Below are positions 1 to 8,074 of a DNA stretch of 64,000 bases, piece after piece. Source of the stretch: CAYMKL01 sp964390805 (GTDB lineage: Bacteria > Chloroflexota > Anaerolineae > VGOG01). The position numbers and the translations under genes are program-made. Position 1 is the stretch's first letter; the number at the start of each line of letters is the position of its first letter. The DNA is taken from assembly GCA_964390805.1 (NCBI GenBank), contig CAYMKL010000003.1:39965-103964 (forward strand), read 5' to 3'. The notes beneath the pieces were generated by a model, which ran no database searches, was not told the origin of the DNA, and saw only the letters and a list, made by a program, of their open reading frames with translations.

Positions 1-126
1 GGGAGTGCTGAGCCTGGCCCTCCGTCCGCAGGCCTCCAGCAGTCCTCCGACCACGGCAACGCCGGTGGCGAGCGCCGATCTCTTGAGGAAATCCCTCCTG
101 GTGATGCGCGCAACTTGTCGTGACAT
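1..126 (-). CDS. Tat-exported lipoprotein, N-terminal fragment
   Basis: Only the first 42 codons lie in the window; the gene runs off the left edge. The start is an ATG preceded by a strong AGGAGGTGAG ribosome site. The N-terminus carries a twin-arginine motif (RITRRDFLK, residues 7-15), then a short hydrophobic stretch and a cysteine at residue 33 in the context GLLEAC. This reads as a Tat signal peptide with a possible lipobox, so the product is probably exported folded and may be lipid-anchored. Many Tat lipoproteins are binding proteins or cofactor enzymes, but nothing of the mature domain is visible, so no function is assigned. Confidence 0.75.
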   Translation of the reverse strand, partial: MSRQVARITRRDFLKRSALATGVAVVGGLLEACGRRARLSTP

Positions 127-155
127 CTGCTCACCTCCTGGCGGGAATACAGTCT

Positions 156-190
156 AGACTTCGGAGGTTTTCAGGAAACCTCCGAAGTCT
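156..190. repeat. Perfect 15-bp inverted repeat (AGACTTCGGAGG family)
   Basis: Arms at 156-170 and 176-190 (AGACTTCGGAGGTTT and its exact complement) surround a 5-base loop. It lies between the stop of the 208-1578 gene and the start of the Tat lipoprotein gene. No T-run follows on either strand, so an intrinsic terminator is not supported. The AGACTTCGGA core recurs at 1614-1655 on the other side of the same gene. Confidence 0.8.
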
Positions 191-207
191 TAGGTTGGCA
201 CTAGTAG

Positions 208-1578
208 TTACTCGACGGTCACCCAGGCGGAGCCGAAGAGGTGGGTCTTGCTCTCGTCCCAGACCTCCACCTGGTAGGTATCTGGGGGCAAGTCCGGGAT
301 CCGGGCGCTGAGGTCATAGGGGCACAGGCAGTAGCAAGGGCCACTCTGGGGATAGGTCTCTCGCTCAATGAGCTGCAGCAGAGGACGCTGGTCAATGAGG
401 TCTACAACCATGGTGGCGCAGCAGTTGTAGATAGCCCCGCTATGCTCCATCACGATGTCGCGACCCTCCACCCAGATCTCGACCTGATCTCCATCGGCCT
501 TTCCCAATGACTCAAGGCAATCGCTGGTCTCATAGCTGAAGTTCGTTTCCGAGTAAGCCTTCAAGACCAGGGGCAACAAGACCTTATACTCCCTCACCCA
601 GATGCGGAAGCGCACCTGGTCAGCAACCCCGTCATTCGGACGGCGGAAGACGTTGATGGTGGTATCGGTCAGGTTCTCCCAATTGGTTCCGAAGAAGCTG
701 CCACCCGCCTCAAAACCGCCCGCAAAGCGGTGGTTGATGCCGATGCCGCCATCGGTGTCCTTCTGCCATGCACGGACAAGGTAGAGATTCGGGTTTCCGC
801 CCAGGTTGTGGGTAAGCGTCGCCACCGTCCCCGGTGCGACGTCCATCCACTCACTATCCCAGTCGGGCGGGTCGGGGGCGAAAATGCGGACACGCACCTG
901 ATCGGCCCCGGGATCATTCGGATAGCGCCAGACGTCTATCGCGGTGTTCGTCAAGTTCTGCCAGGCCGCCCCGCGAACCTGACCACCCGCTTCTAGCCCG
1001 CCGTAACATCGGCTGTTTATGCCTATGCCACCCGACGTCGTGTCCTTGAGCCACAGGCCGACGACGTAGTCGTCAACATTGCCCCCTTGACTATGGGTGA
1101 ATGACTTCAACTCGTCTGTGGCAATGTCCACCCACTGGCTGTCCCACACGGGGGGATCTTCCGGGATCCAGACACGCACGCGCACCTGATCGGCAAAGGC
1201 ATCGTCCTCTCGACGGACTACCTCAATGGTCGTATCGGTCAGGTTCTGCCAATGGGCTCCATAGAAGTTGCCGCCAGCTTCCAGCCCGCCACCACCCCAG
1301 CCATTGATGCCCTTGCCATCCGGTGTCGTGTCCCTGAACCACAGCTCAACGGCATAGTCATCTGGGTCTCCACCCAGATCGTGGGTGAACACCGTCGCCG
1401 TGTCTGTGGCAATGTCTACCCACCCACTGCTCCAATGGGAATTGGACTGCCGGGCAGCGTCGGGATAGACGTCGAGTGGGAAGCCCGGGTTGCCGGCTAC
1501 GGCACCGCCAGCGAAGAGGAGCAAGGCCGCCAGCGCCAAGACTCCCACCGTCACCAAGATTTGCATTCTCTCGTTCAT
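208..1578 (-). CDS. Secreted protein with three tandem beta-rich repeats
   Basis: The 456-residue product starts with a signal peptide (hydrophobic residues 7-27, cleavage probably near AVA-GN). Three repeats of about 95 residues follow (roughly 49-137, 145-233, 240-328). Each begins with W.S.W.D.A, passes through THxLGG and GIN...GGxEAGG, then WxNLTxTxI, and ends ADQVRxRI. The pattern resembles small beta-sandwich lectin-like modules such as H-type lectins, but that is an impression and not a firm family call. A VLLPLVLK segment (333-340), common in secreted Chloroflexota proteins, leads to a C-terminal domain of about 115 residues with a CC pair near 386 and CYCLC near 415. The ribosome site TAGGAGGAG fixes the ATG. 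The gene is bracketed by related palindromes. Surface binding is plausible; function unknown. Confidence 0.75.
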   Translation of the reverse strand: MNERMQILVTVGVLALAALLLFAGGAVAGNPGFPLDVYPDAARQSNSHWSSGWVDIATDTATVFTHDLGGDPDDYAVELWFRDTTPDGKGINGWGGGGLEAGGNFYGAHWQNLTDTTIEVVRREDDAFADQVRVRVWIPEDPPVWDSQWVDIATDELKSFTHSQGGNVDDYVVGLWLKDTTSGGIGINSRCYGGLEAGGQVRGAAWQNLTNTAIDVWRYPNDPGADQVRVRIFAPDPPDWDSEWMDVAPGTVATLTHNLGGNPNLYLVRAWQKDTDGGIGINHRFAGGFEAGGSFFGTNWENLTDTTINVFRRPNDGVADQVRFRIWVREYKVLLPLVLKAYSETNFSYETSDCLESLGKADGDQVEIWVEGRDIVMEHSGAIYNCCATMVVDLIDQRPLLQLIERETYPQSGPCYCLCPYDLSARIPDLPPDTYQVEVWDESKTHLFGSAWVTVE

Positions 1579-1613
1579 TTTCTCCTCCTAGCTCTATTAT
1601 GTTTGCTCCCGCT

Positions 1614-1655
1614 AGACTTCCGAAGTCTCCACAGAACCCTAGACTTCGGAAGTCT
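1614..1655. repeat. Pair of 15-bp palindromic units
   Basis: AGACTTCCGAAGTCT (1614-1628) and AGACTTCGGAAGTCT (1641-1655) are each almost self-complementary and are exact complements of one another, with a 12-base loop. They lie just upstream of the secreted-repeat gene and share their core with the inverted repeat at 156-190. Confidence 0.8.
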
Positions 1656-1663
1656 TAACGGAC

Positions 1664-2296
1664 TCAGCCCTCCTGGGAGAGGATGACCACCTCCACTTCG
1701 CACAGGTCGCGGAAGCGCTGAGCGTCCCTGACGGATCCAACAATAGCGCTGTGGTGCATGGGGATGGCCACCTTGGGCTTGATCCTGTTCGCTGACTCGG
1801 CAGCCTCGTCAGCGGTCATGGTGTAAGTCCCCCCCACAGGCAGTAGCGCGATGTCAGCCTCAATGTCGTCCATCTCAGGAATGACGTCGGTGTCGCCGGC
1901 GTGGTAGATGCGCACCCCCCCCACGGTGATGATGAAGCCCACGTGGCCGCTCTCTTTCGGATGAAAGGGCACACCAGGGCTGCGGAACTTGCTCACGTTG
2001 TAGGCAGAGACTGTCTCGATGGGGATGCCCTGCATAACGAGGCTCTCGCCCGGCTTCACCACCCGCACGTCGCCCTTTAGCTTCTGCGCCGCCGCAGCGA
2101 TGGTCACGATCACGGTGTCATCTTTGGTCAGCTTGGCTACATCATCTGGGGAACAGTGGTCGAAATGGTCATGGGTGATGAGGATCAGGTCGGCCTTTGG
2201 CGGCCTGCCCTTCAGTTTGAGGGGATCAATGTAGATGGTTTTATCGTTCTCGATCCTGAAAGTGTCGTGCCCTAGCCAATGGATGTTCTCAATCAT
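1664..2296 (-). CDS. UlaG-like metal-dependent hydrolase (UPF0173 type)
   Basis: A 210-residue metallo-beta-lactamase-fold protein. The HxHxDH metal site is at residues 42-47 (THDHFDH), with YHAGDTD at 131-137 and a histidine pair at 181-182, the usual order of metal ligands. Length and the opening MIENIHWLGHDTFRI fit the UPF0173/UlaG-like group, cytoplasmic hydrolases whose best-known member is L-ascorbate-6-phosphate lactonase; the substrate here cannot be read from sequence. The ATG follows GGAGGTGC. It appears monocistronic: it is divergent from the importer operon at 2709, and its 3' end faces the palindromes at 1614-1655. Confidence 0.85.
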   Translation of the reverse strand: MIENIHWLGHDTFRIENDKTIYIDPLKLKGRPPKADLILITHDHFDHCSPDDVAKLTKDDTVIVTIAAAAQKLKGDVRVVKPGESLVMQGIPIETVSAYNVSKFRSPGVPFHPKESGHVGFIITVGGVRIYHAGDTDVIPEMDDIEADIALLPVGGTYTMTADEAAESANRIKPKVAIPMHHSAIVGSVRDAQRFRDLCEVEVVILSQEG

Positions 2297-2409
2297 TTTG
2301 CACCTCCAGTTAGTTGTTGAATTCCCTTTCCACCTCAGTCAGGAGACCTTCGGCGATCAAAAGGTCCGACACTACAAGTATATCACCTTTTTCATCCTTA
2401 GTCAACAGC

Positions 2410-2438
2410 TTGTCCTTTGAGCCAGGTTGTGTTATAAT
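2410..2438 (+). promoter_or_regulatory. Candidate sigma-70 promoter of importer operon 1
   Basis: TTGTCC (2410-2415) and a perfect TATAAT (2433-2438) are separated by 17 bases. It would give a leader of about 265 bases before the binding-protein gene at 2709. Confidence 0.6.
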
Positions 2439-2634
2439 AGGGTTCAGGGTTTTTCTCTTGCAAAGGCATTCTTGGGCGCTCCAGAGCGTTCAAAAAGCAA
2501 TCACCGGCTTGGTTCAGACGACAAAAAACCTGGTTTCTCTCTACATGTCGGGTAGTGAGACAACCTTGGATGTCCTGAGTTGCTCTTCAGTTGTGGAAAC
2601 ACGCGCTGGAACTTACTGAGAGAGTTCGCATATT

Positions 2635-2698
2635 GAAAGGAGGGATGCCTATCGCACAAAAACATCGGGTGCTCGCGTTAGTTTCAAAACACAAATAA
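2635..2698 (+). promoter_or_regulatory. Conserved leader element, copy 1
   Basis: The block from GAAAGGAGGG through CCTATCGCACAAAAA to CTCGCGTTAGT is nearly repeated at 12361-12408, in front of the other binding-protein gene. It can be read as a 17-codon ORF (ATG 2645, TAA 2696) whose stop touches the AAGGAGG ribosome site of the downstream gene. The purine-rich site before that ATG is too close to be a good ribosome site. Most differences from copy 2 are synonymous in this frame. It could be a coupled leader peptide or an RNA control element. Confidence 0.5.
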
Positions 2699-2708
2699 GG
2701 AGGAAAGA

Positions 2709-4478
2709 ATGCTTGCTAACAAAAGATGGGGAACCTTATTGGCTTTGGTGGCCATCGCCGCCATAACTCTCTCGGCCTGTGCCCCGCCGACCCCAGAGGT
2801 GATCGAGAAGGAGGTAGTGGTCGAGAAATCGGTCGTGGAGACTGTGGTGGTCGAAAAGGAGGTGGTGGTCGAGAAGCCGGTCGTGGAGGTTGTGGAGGTC
2901 GAGAAACCGGTCGAGGTGGTAGTGACGGCCACCCCGGTCGTGGGGCCGCAGAAAGGCGGCACGCTGGTCATTGGCCTGTCTGCCGAGCTCTCGACACTGG
3001 ACCCGGCCGATCACCGTGATCGGACCGTCGAGACCGTCGTTCGCAACATGTTCGACGGCCTGGTAACCCGCACCACCGACGGCCGGGTGCTTCTGGAGCT
3101 GGCCGAGTCGGCCGCGCTGGTTGACGACACCACCTGGGAATTCGTGCTCAAAAAGGGCGTCACCTTCCACAACGGGGAAGACCTGACGGCCGAAGACGTG
3201 AAATTCACCTTCGACCGCATCATCTCCGAGAACGGCATTGACTACCCCGAACCCCACACATCTGGGCGCAAAGGCTTGATCTCGCCGCTGGAGAGCGTGG
3301 AGGTCATGGACGAATACACGGTGCGTCTCTACCTGTCGGCCCCCTGGCCGGTGGCCATGCAGATGTTCGTCCACCAGCAGGTCATCCCCAAGGACTACTT
3401 TGAAGAGGTGGGCAACGAGGCCTTTGTCAAAGCCCCGGTTGGCTGCGGCCCCTTCAAGTTCGTGGAAGGCTCTCTGGCCGATCAGATTGTAATGGAGCGA
3501 TTCGACGGCTACTATGGCGGCGCCGACGAACTGCCACCGGTGGGCCCTGCACCGCTGGATCGCCTCATCTTCAAGATCCTGCCCGAGGCCTCGACGCGAG
3601 TGGCCGCTCTGCGCGCCGGTGAGGTAAACATCATCCAGAGCGTTCCCTCGCACATGATCCCTGTGCTGGCCACCGACGCCAACATCCAGGTGGTCAGCGG
3701 TCCCAGCACGCGGCCCTTCTGGATGGAAATGAACGTCAACCAGCCACCTTTTGACGACGTCCGTGTACGGCTGGCCATGAACTATGCGGTGGACGCGGAC
3801 ACCATCCTGGAAACGGTGCTGGGTGGCCTGGGCATCGTCATCCCCGGTCCTCTGTCGCCCTACAACAACTTTGCCGATCCTACTCTGGAGCCTTACGGCT
3901 ACGATCCGGACAAAGCTCTGGAGCTATTGGCCGAAGCTGGCTTCACAGACTCCGACGGCGATGGCCTCCTGGACAAGGGCGGCGAGAAGTTCTCCTTTGT
4001 CATTGATGCACGGCCTACGGAGAAAGCCTACACCGAAGCTGTAGCTGGGCAGTTGCAGGAACTGGGCATTGACGCCACCGTGCGCGTATGGGGCGACTAT
4101 AGCGTGCTCAAGCCATTGCTGCTGGGCGGCGAGCGCACAGCCTTTGTCGGTGGCTGGGGCGACTCGGCCTTTGACCCTGTGGGACACTTTGAGGCCAAAT
4201 GGCACTCCATGGTCGAGGGCACGGGCAATGGGCGCGGCAACTTCTCTACCTACAGCAACCCCCGCGTGGACGAACTCATCGAGGCCGGTGAGGTGGAGCC
4301 GAACGTGGAGAAGCGCCACGAGATCTATAACGAGGCGCAGCAGATTGTGTACGCAGAGGTGCCGGCGGTCTTTTTGTTCCTGCCCGACACCATCGAGGCC
4401 TCTACCAGCAACGTGCAGAACTGGACGGTCAGCGCTGACGCGCGCCTGAACATGCACGACGTCTGGCTCTCCGAATAG
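2709..4478 (+). CDS. ABC transporter binding lipoprotein, family 5 (Dpp/Opp type)
   Basis: Extracytoplasmic substrate-binding protein of a peptide/nickel-class importer, 589 residues. A lipoprotein signal ends at LSAC (Cys24). Residues 28-75 form a Val/Glu/Lys-rich tether (VEKEVVVEK-type repeats ending VVVTATP), typical of Chloroflexota binding proteins. The SBP_bac_5 domain runs from about 85 (GGTLVIGLSAELSTLDPA) to the end, with the usual VKFHNGED-like and DVRVRLAMNYAVD segments. The start has AAGGAGG at good spacing. It heads the operon with permeases at 4600 and 5633 and ATPases at 8075 and 9196. Ligand unknown; this family also binds opines, glutathione and quaternary amines, and the MttB-family enzyme in the operon makes a methylated amine worth considering. 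Confidence 0.9.
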   Translation: MLANKRWGTLLALVAIAAITLSACAPPTPEVIEKEVVVEKSVVETVVVEKEVVVEKPVVEVVEVEKPVEVVVTATPVVGPQKGGTLVIGLSAELSTLDPADHRDRTVETVVRNMFDGLVTRTTDGRVLLELAESAALVDDTTWEFVLKKGVTFHNGEDLTAEDVKFTFDRIISENGIDYPEPHTSGRKGLISPLESVEVMDEYTVRLYLSAPWPVAMQMFVHQQVIPKDYFEEVGNEAFVKAPVGCGPFKFVEGSLADQIVMERFDGYYGGADELPPVGPAPLDRLIFKILPEASTRVAALRAGEVNIIQSVPSHMIPVLATDANIQVVSGPSTRPFWMEMNVNQPPFDDVRVRLAMNYAVDADTILETVLGGLGIVIPGPLSPYNNFADPTLEPYGYDPDKALELLAEAGFTDSDGDGLLDKGGEKFSFVIDARPTEKAYTEAVAGQLQELGIDATVRVWGDYSVLKPLLLGGERTAFVGGWGDSAFDPVGHFEAKWHSMVEGTGNGRGNFSTYSNPRVDELIEAGEVEPNVEKRHEIYNEAQQIVYAEVPAVFLFLPDTIEASTSNVQNWTVSADARLNMHDVWLSE

Positions 4479-4499
4479 GACGGGCCTTGAGCAACTCAT

Positions 4500-4546
4500 A
4501 CGTGAAGCGTGAGGAGTTCACGATGCTGAACCCTCACGTTTCACGT
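4500..4546 (+). repeat. Hairpin built from heptamers between binding protein and permease
   Basis: Arms 4500-4514 (ACGTGAAGCGTGAGG) and 4532-4546 pair over 15 positions with a single G-T wobble. The arms have a seven-base rhythm (CTCACGT TTCACGT TTTACGT). A stable hairpin here can protect the upstream mRNA end and give more binding protein than permease. There is no T-run, so a strong terminator is not supported. Confidence 0.7.
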
Positions 4547-4599
4547 TTTACGTCGGCTGTGGTGGGCGAGACTTTGGGAACCCTCCAAGGAGCGTACCC

Positions 4600-5610
4600 A
4601 TGAGAGTGGTCAAGATACTGGAGCGGATGCTGGCGGTCGTCCCGATCATGTTTGGGGTGGCCATTGTTGTCTTTCTCTTCATGCGCCTGACGCCGGGCGA
4701 TCCGGTGGACATTATGATGGGCGAGGCCGGCTACGTCTCTGAGGGCGAAATAGAGAACTTACGCCGGGAGTTCAACCTGGACAAGCCCCTCCACGAGCAG
4801 CTACTTCTCTTCCTGGCCCGTGCCATCCGGGGCGATCTGGGTAACTCTTACGTCAAACGCGCACCTGTGACCGAGCTCATTGCCGAGCGGTTGCCGGCCA
4901 CCGTCGAACTGGCCCTGGGTGCGCTGATCTTTGGACTGGTAGTGGCTGTGCCCATCGGCATCGTCTCTGCCGTCAGACAGTATTCGGTGCTGGATCGGGT
5001 GAGCATGGCGGGGGCTTTCCTGGGCATTTCCATGCCCGCTTTCTGGTTGGGCATCATTCTTATGCTTATCTTTTCAGTGCGTCTCCAGTGGCTTCCGGTG
5101 GCAGGGCGCATTGACTATGACGCAGAACTGCAAACGGCCACCGGCCTGTACGTGCTGGACAGCATCCTCACCAGCAACAAGGAAGCGTTGATCAGTAGCC
5201 TGCGCCACCTGGTGCTGCCTTCCGTCAGCCTGGGGGCAGCGATGGCCGCCACGGTGGCCCGCATCCTGCGCTCCAGCATGTTGGAGGTGCTGCGCCAGGA
5301 TTACGTGATTCTGGCCCGGGCCAAGGGACTGGCAGAGTTCCTGGTTGTCACTAAGCACGCGCTTCGCAACGCGCTCATCCCCACCGTGACGGTGGTCGGT
5401 TTGCAGGTGGGCGTGCTGCTGGGCGGCAACATGATCGTGGAGACAGTCTTTGGCTGGCCGGGCCTGGGCCGGTTGGTGGTGCAGGCCATCTTTTCGCGGG
5501 ACTTTCCTCTGGTGCAGGGAGCGGTAATGGTCTACGCCTTTATTTTTGTCACGGCCAACCTGATCGTGGACGTGCTGTACACTTATCTGAACCCCAAGAT
5601 CACGCTTTAG
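4600..5610 (+). CDS. Dpp/Opp-type ABC transporter permease (DppB-like)
   Basis: A 336-residue inner-membrane permease of the BPD_transp_1 family. It has the N-terminal anchor and LTPGDPVDIMMG signature of DppB-type subunits, about six membrane segments, and the cytoplasmic EAA-like loop near residues 230-265 (ILARAKGLAEF...ALRNALIP) that docks the ATPases. Ends with a typical VDVLYTYLNPKI tail. The ATG follows AAGGAG at 8 bases. It pairs with the DppC-like gene 22 bases downstream. Confidence 0.93.
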   Translation: MRVVKILERMLAVVPIMFGVAIVVFLFMRLTPGDPVDIMMGEAGYVSEGEIENLRREFNLDKPLHEQLLLFLARAIRGDLGNSYVKRAPVTELIAERLPATVELALGALIFGLVVAVPIGIVSAVRQYSVLDRVSMAGAFLGISMPAFWLGIILMLIFSVRLQWLPVAGRIDYDAELQTATGLYVLDSILTSNKEALISSLRHLVLPSVSLGAAMAATVARILRSSMLEVLRQDYVILARAKGLAEFLVVTKHALRNALIPTVTVVGLQVGVLLGGNMIVETVFGWPGLGRLVVQAIFSRDFPLVQGAVMVYAFIFVTANLIVDVLYTYLNPKITL

Positions 5611-5632
5611 CGAAAGGCGGATTCTTCTGGAT

Positions 5633-6559
5633 ATGGAAGCTCAAAGCACTACTTTGAACCAAGCTCTTTATCCTTTCAAACTCCGGCTCGAGCTTTGGAG
5701 GCACAACAGCCTTAACTTTCTCCGCGAGCTTTGGGGGCAGCCTTCAGCGATGCTGGGGGCGGCGTTGATCGGGCTCTTTGTGCTGATAGCGATCTTTGCG
5801 CCCCAAGTCTCACCCCATGATCCCGCCAAAGGAAATCTGAGGAACCAGTTGATCCCCCCCCTCTGGCAAGAAGGAAACAACCCTGAGTTTTTATTGGGCA
5901 CTGACGTGCAGGGCCGCGATCTTCTGTCGCGCATCATTTTCGGAGCCAGGATCTCGTTGTGGGTGGGGATACTAGCGGTGGGCATCTCGGCCTCGATCGG
6001 TACGGCTTTGGGAGCGGTGAGCGGCTACTATCGCGGTTGGGTGGACGCCCTCATCTCTCGATTTGCTGACTTGCTCATGGCCTTTCCCTTCCTCATTTTT
6101 GCCATCGGCATGATGGCCTTCTTGGGGCCGGGTTTCGCCAACCTGCTGCTGGCCTTGACGCTCAAGGGCTGGGTTGTGTTCTTCCGCCTGGCCCGGGGCG
6201 CGGTCATGGCCGAAAAGACTACCGAATACGTCGAGGCGGCCAAGGTGGTGGGTCAGTCCAACCCCATCATTATCATCAGCGAGATTCTGCCTAACATCTT
6301 CCATGCCATCCTGGTGCTGGGCACACTGCGTATGGGATCAATGATCATCACCGAGGCCAGCCTGAGCTTCCTGGGTCTGGGCATCCAGCCGCCTACGCCA
6401 GCCTGGGGTTCCATGGTCTCCGACGGGCGGGACTATCTGGTCACCTCCTGGTGGATCGCCACCCTGCCAGGACTGGCCATTCTGGTTCTGGTGTTAAGCA
6501 TCAACCTCTTTGGCGAGGGCCTGCGGGACATTCTGGACCCTCGCCTGAAAGTCGAGTGA
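5633..6559 (+). CDS. Dpp/Opp-type ABC transporter permease (DppC-like)
   Basis: Second permease, 308 residues. It shows the N-terminal cytoplasmic tail and OppC/DppC opening (FAPQVSPHDPAKGNL), the LGTDVQGRDLLSRIIFGARISL segment, about six membrane spans, and an EAA-like loop (YVEAAKVVGQSNPIIII). It ends GEGLRDILDPRLK, which is diagnostic for the family. The ribosome site is weak (AAAGGCGG about 13 bases upstream), so expression may be coupled to the preceding permease. Confidence 0.93.
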   Translation: MEAQSTTLNQALYPFKLRLELWRHNSLNFLRELWGQPSAMLGAALIGLFVLIAIFAPQVSPHDPAKGNLRNQLIPPLWQEGNNPEFLLGTDVQGRDLLSRIIFGARISLWVGILAVGISASIGTALGAVSGYYRGWVDALISRFADLLMAFPFLIFAIGMMAFLGPGFANLLLALTLKGWVVFFRLARGAVMAEKTTEYVEAAKVVGQSNPIIIISEILPNIFHAILVLGTLRMGSMIITEASLSFLGLGIQPPTPAWGSMVSDGRDYLVTSWWIATLPGLAILVLVLSINLFGEGLRDILDPRLKVE

Positions 6560-6575
6560 GCAGAGGTAGCAACCG

Positions 6576-8033
6576 ATGAGCGTGAGTAGCCCTGGCCTCA
6601 GCCGAGCACGCCTCTGTACCATCACCGAGAATGAGATCGAGCACATTCATGACGGCGCGCTCCAGAGTCTGGCTCGGACGGGCATCGCCATCCACGACGA
6701 GGCCGTGCTGACTCTGCTGGATGAAGCAGGCTGCCGGGTTGACCATGAGACCCGCCACGTCTGTATCCAAGCGCCGGTGGTAGAGAATGCCGTAGCCACA
6801 GCCCCGCCGACGGTCGGCCTCTACAACCGGCTGGGGAAGCAGGTGATGGCCCTGGGCACAGGCCCCTTTCATGCGCGCACTTCCAGCGGGGCAACGGGCA
6901 TTCTCGATCTGGATAGCGGCCGGCGACGCAGGCCCAACTGTCAGGATGCAGCCAATGTCGTACGGCTGGCCGACGCCCTCCCTCACGTCCACGGTGTGAG
7001 CACAATGGCGGTGCAGCCGGCCGATATACCCGTCACCGCGGTGGATGTCCGCACAGTGAGGCTTGCTTTGGCCAACACAGTGAAGCCGCTGGGCTACGTC
7101 TGCCTCAACGAGCGCCTCATCGAACCGGTTCTGGCCATGTCGGCAGTGGTGGCAGGGGGAGAAGATGCTTTGCGGGAGCGGCCCTTTATCACTGCTCTGG
7201 CCGAATCCACCTCACCGCTGCAGTTGGTGTCGAGCCAGTTGGCCGTGCTGAAGGCTTTTGCCTCGCGGGGGCTGCCGCTCACACTCCATGCTCACCCTAT
7301 GGCCGGCTTCACCGCGCCGGTGACGCTGGCTGGTGAGTTGGTGATTACCCACGCCGAAGTCCTGGCCCTGGTGACCATCGCTCAGTTGATCCGACCGGGC
7401 ACCCCGGTGGTCTATGGCATGTCGTCGTCGGTGCCGGATATGCGAAGCGGGAGTAATCTGTCTGGTGCGGTGGAGATTGGACTGATGGGTGCAGCGGTGG
7501 CGCGATTGTCCAGGCGTTGCGGTCTGCCCTGCGTCATGAGCAGTGGCACCGATGCTCATGTGCCGGGCGCTCAGGCGATGCTGGAACGGCTGATGACTCT
7601 GTTGCCCCCGGCGTTGGCCGGCATTGACCTCGTCAACCTGACCACAATGGACACCAAGATGTCCTTCAGCCTGGAGCAACTGGTCATTGATGAAGCAATT
7701 CTGAGTGTCATTGAGCGCTACCTGCGGGGAATCACCGTGGACGACGAGACCCTGGCCCTCGACCTGATCCACGAGATCGGGCCGGGGGGCGCTTTTACGA
7801 CCACGGCCCATACCATTCGTCACTTCCGGGACGAGTTGTTGATCCCAGACCTGATCGGCCGTGAATCCCGGGAGTCGTGGCAAGCGGCTGGCGCGCCGGA
7901 TGTGCGAACGCGAGCGCAGGAAAAAGCTCGCCGCATCCTGGCGGAGCATCGGCCGCTGCCGCTGGCGGACAGCATCGCTGTGCAGCTCGATGAAATCGTG
8001 AAAGAAACCGAGAGTCAAACCTTGACCTATTAA
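6576..8033 (+). CDS. Trimethylamine methyltransferase (MttB) family protein, non-pyrrolysine
   Basis: A 485-residue cytoplasmic TIM-barrel protein of the MttB superfamily. Members transfer a methyl group from a quaternary amine (glycine betaine, proline betaine, carnitine and others) to a corrinoid protein. The order from an N-terminal helical part through SSGATGILDLDSG near 110 to CGLPCVMSSGTDAHVPGAQ near 325 and the ending KARRILAEHRPLPL fits the family. No in-frame TAG occurs, so it belongs to the MtgB-like group lacking pyrrolysine. The start follows AGAGGTAG. It sits inside the importer operon between DppC and DppD, suggesting the imported compound is its substrate. No corrinoid-protein or corrinoid:THF methyltransferase partner is visible here. 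Confidence 0.85.
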   Translation: MSVSSPGLSRARLCTITENEIEHIHDGALQSLARTGIAIHDEAVLTLLDEAGCRVDHETRHVCIQAPVVENAVATAPPTVGLYNRLGKQVMALGTGPFHARTSSGATGILDLDSGRRRRPNCQDAANVVRLADALPHVHGVSTMAVQPADIPVTAVDVRTVRLALANTVKPLGYVCLNERLIEPVLAMSAVVAGGEDALRERPFITALAESTSPLQLVSSQLAVLKAFASRGLPLTLHAHPMAGFTAPVTLAGELVITHAEVLALVTIAQLIRPGTPVVYGMSSSVPDMRSGSNLSGAVEIGLMGAAVARLSRRCGLPCVMSSGTDAHVPGAQAMLERLMTLLPPALAGIDLVNLTTMDTKMSFSLEQLVIDEAILSVIERYLRGITVDDETLALDLIHEIGPGGAFTTTAHTIRHFRDELLIPDLIGRESRESWQAAGAPDVRTRAQEKARRILAEHRPLPLADSIAVQLDEIVKETESQTLTY

Positions 8034-8074
8034 CTTGCTGACCTGTTGCTTTGAAACAGAGAGGTGTTCTTGAG

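Larger units (their letters stand above)
2297..2708. other. Divergent intergenic region
   Basis: This 412-base spacer separates the minus-strand hydrolase from the plus-strand importer operon. It holds a candidate sigma-70 promoter at 2410-2438, a long leader, and a conserved leader block at 2635-2682 just before the binding-protein start. No tRNA, riboswitch fold or convincing gene was recognised in the rest. Confidence 0.6.

Noticed and set aside
156..190. Intrinsic terminator for the secreted-repeat gene.
   Set aside because: The stem is strong but no T-run follows in either direction, and the sequence belongs to a repeated palindrome family.
2645..2698. A 17-codon leader ORF as an annotated gene.
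   Set aside because: The purine-rich site is too close to the ATG and the start is not conserved in copy 2; kept only as part of a leader element.
6576..8033. Pyrrolysine-containing trimethylamine methyltransferase.
   Set aside because: The frame contains no in-frame TAG, so it is of the non-pyrrolysine MttB group.
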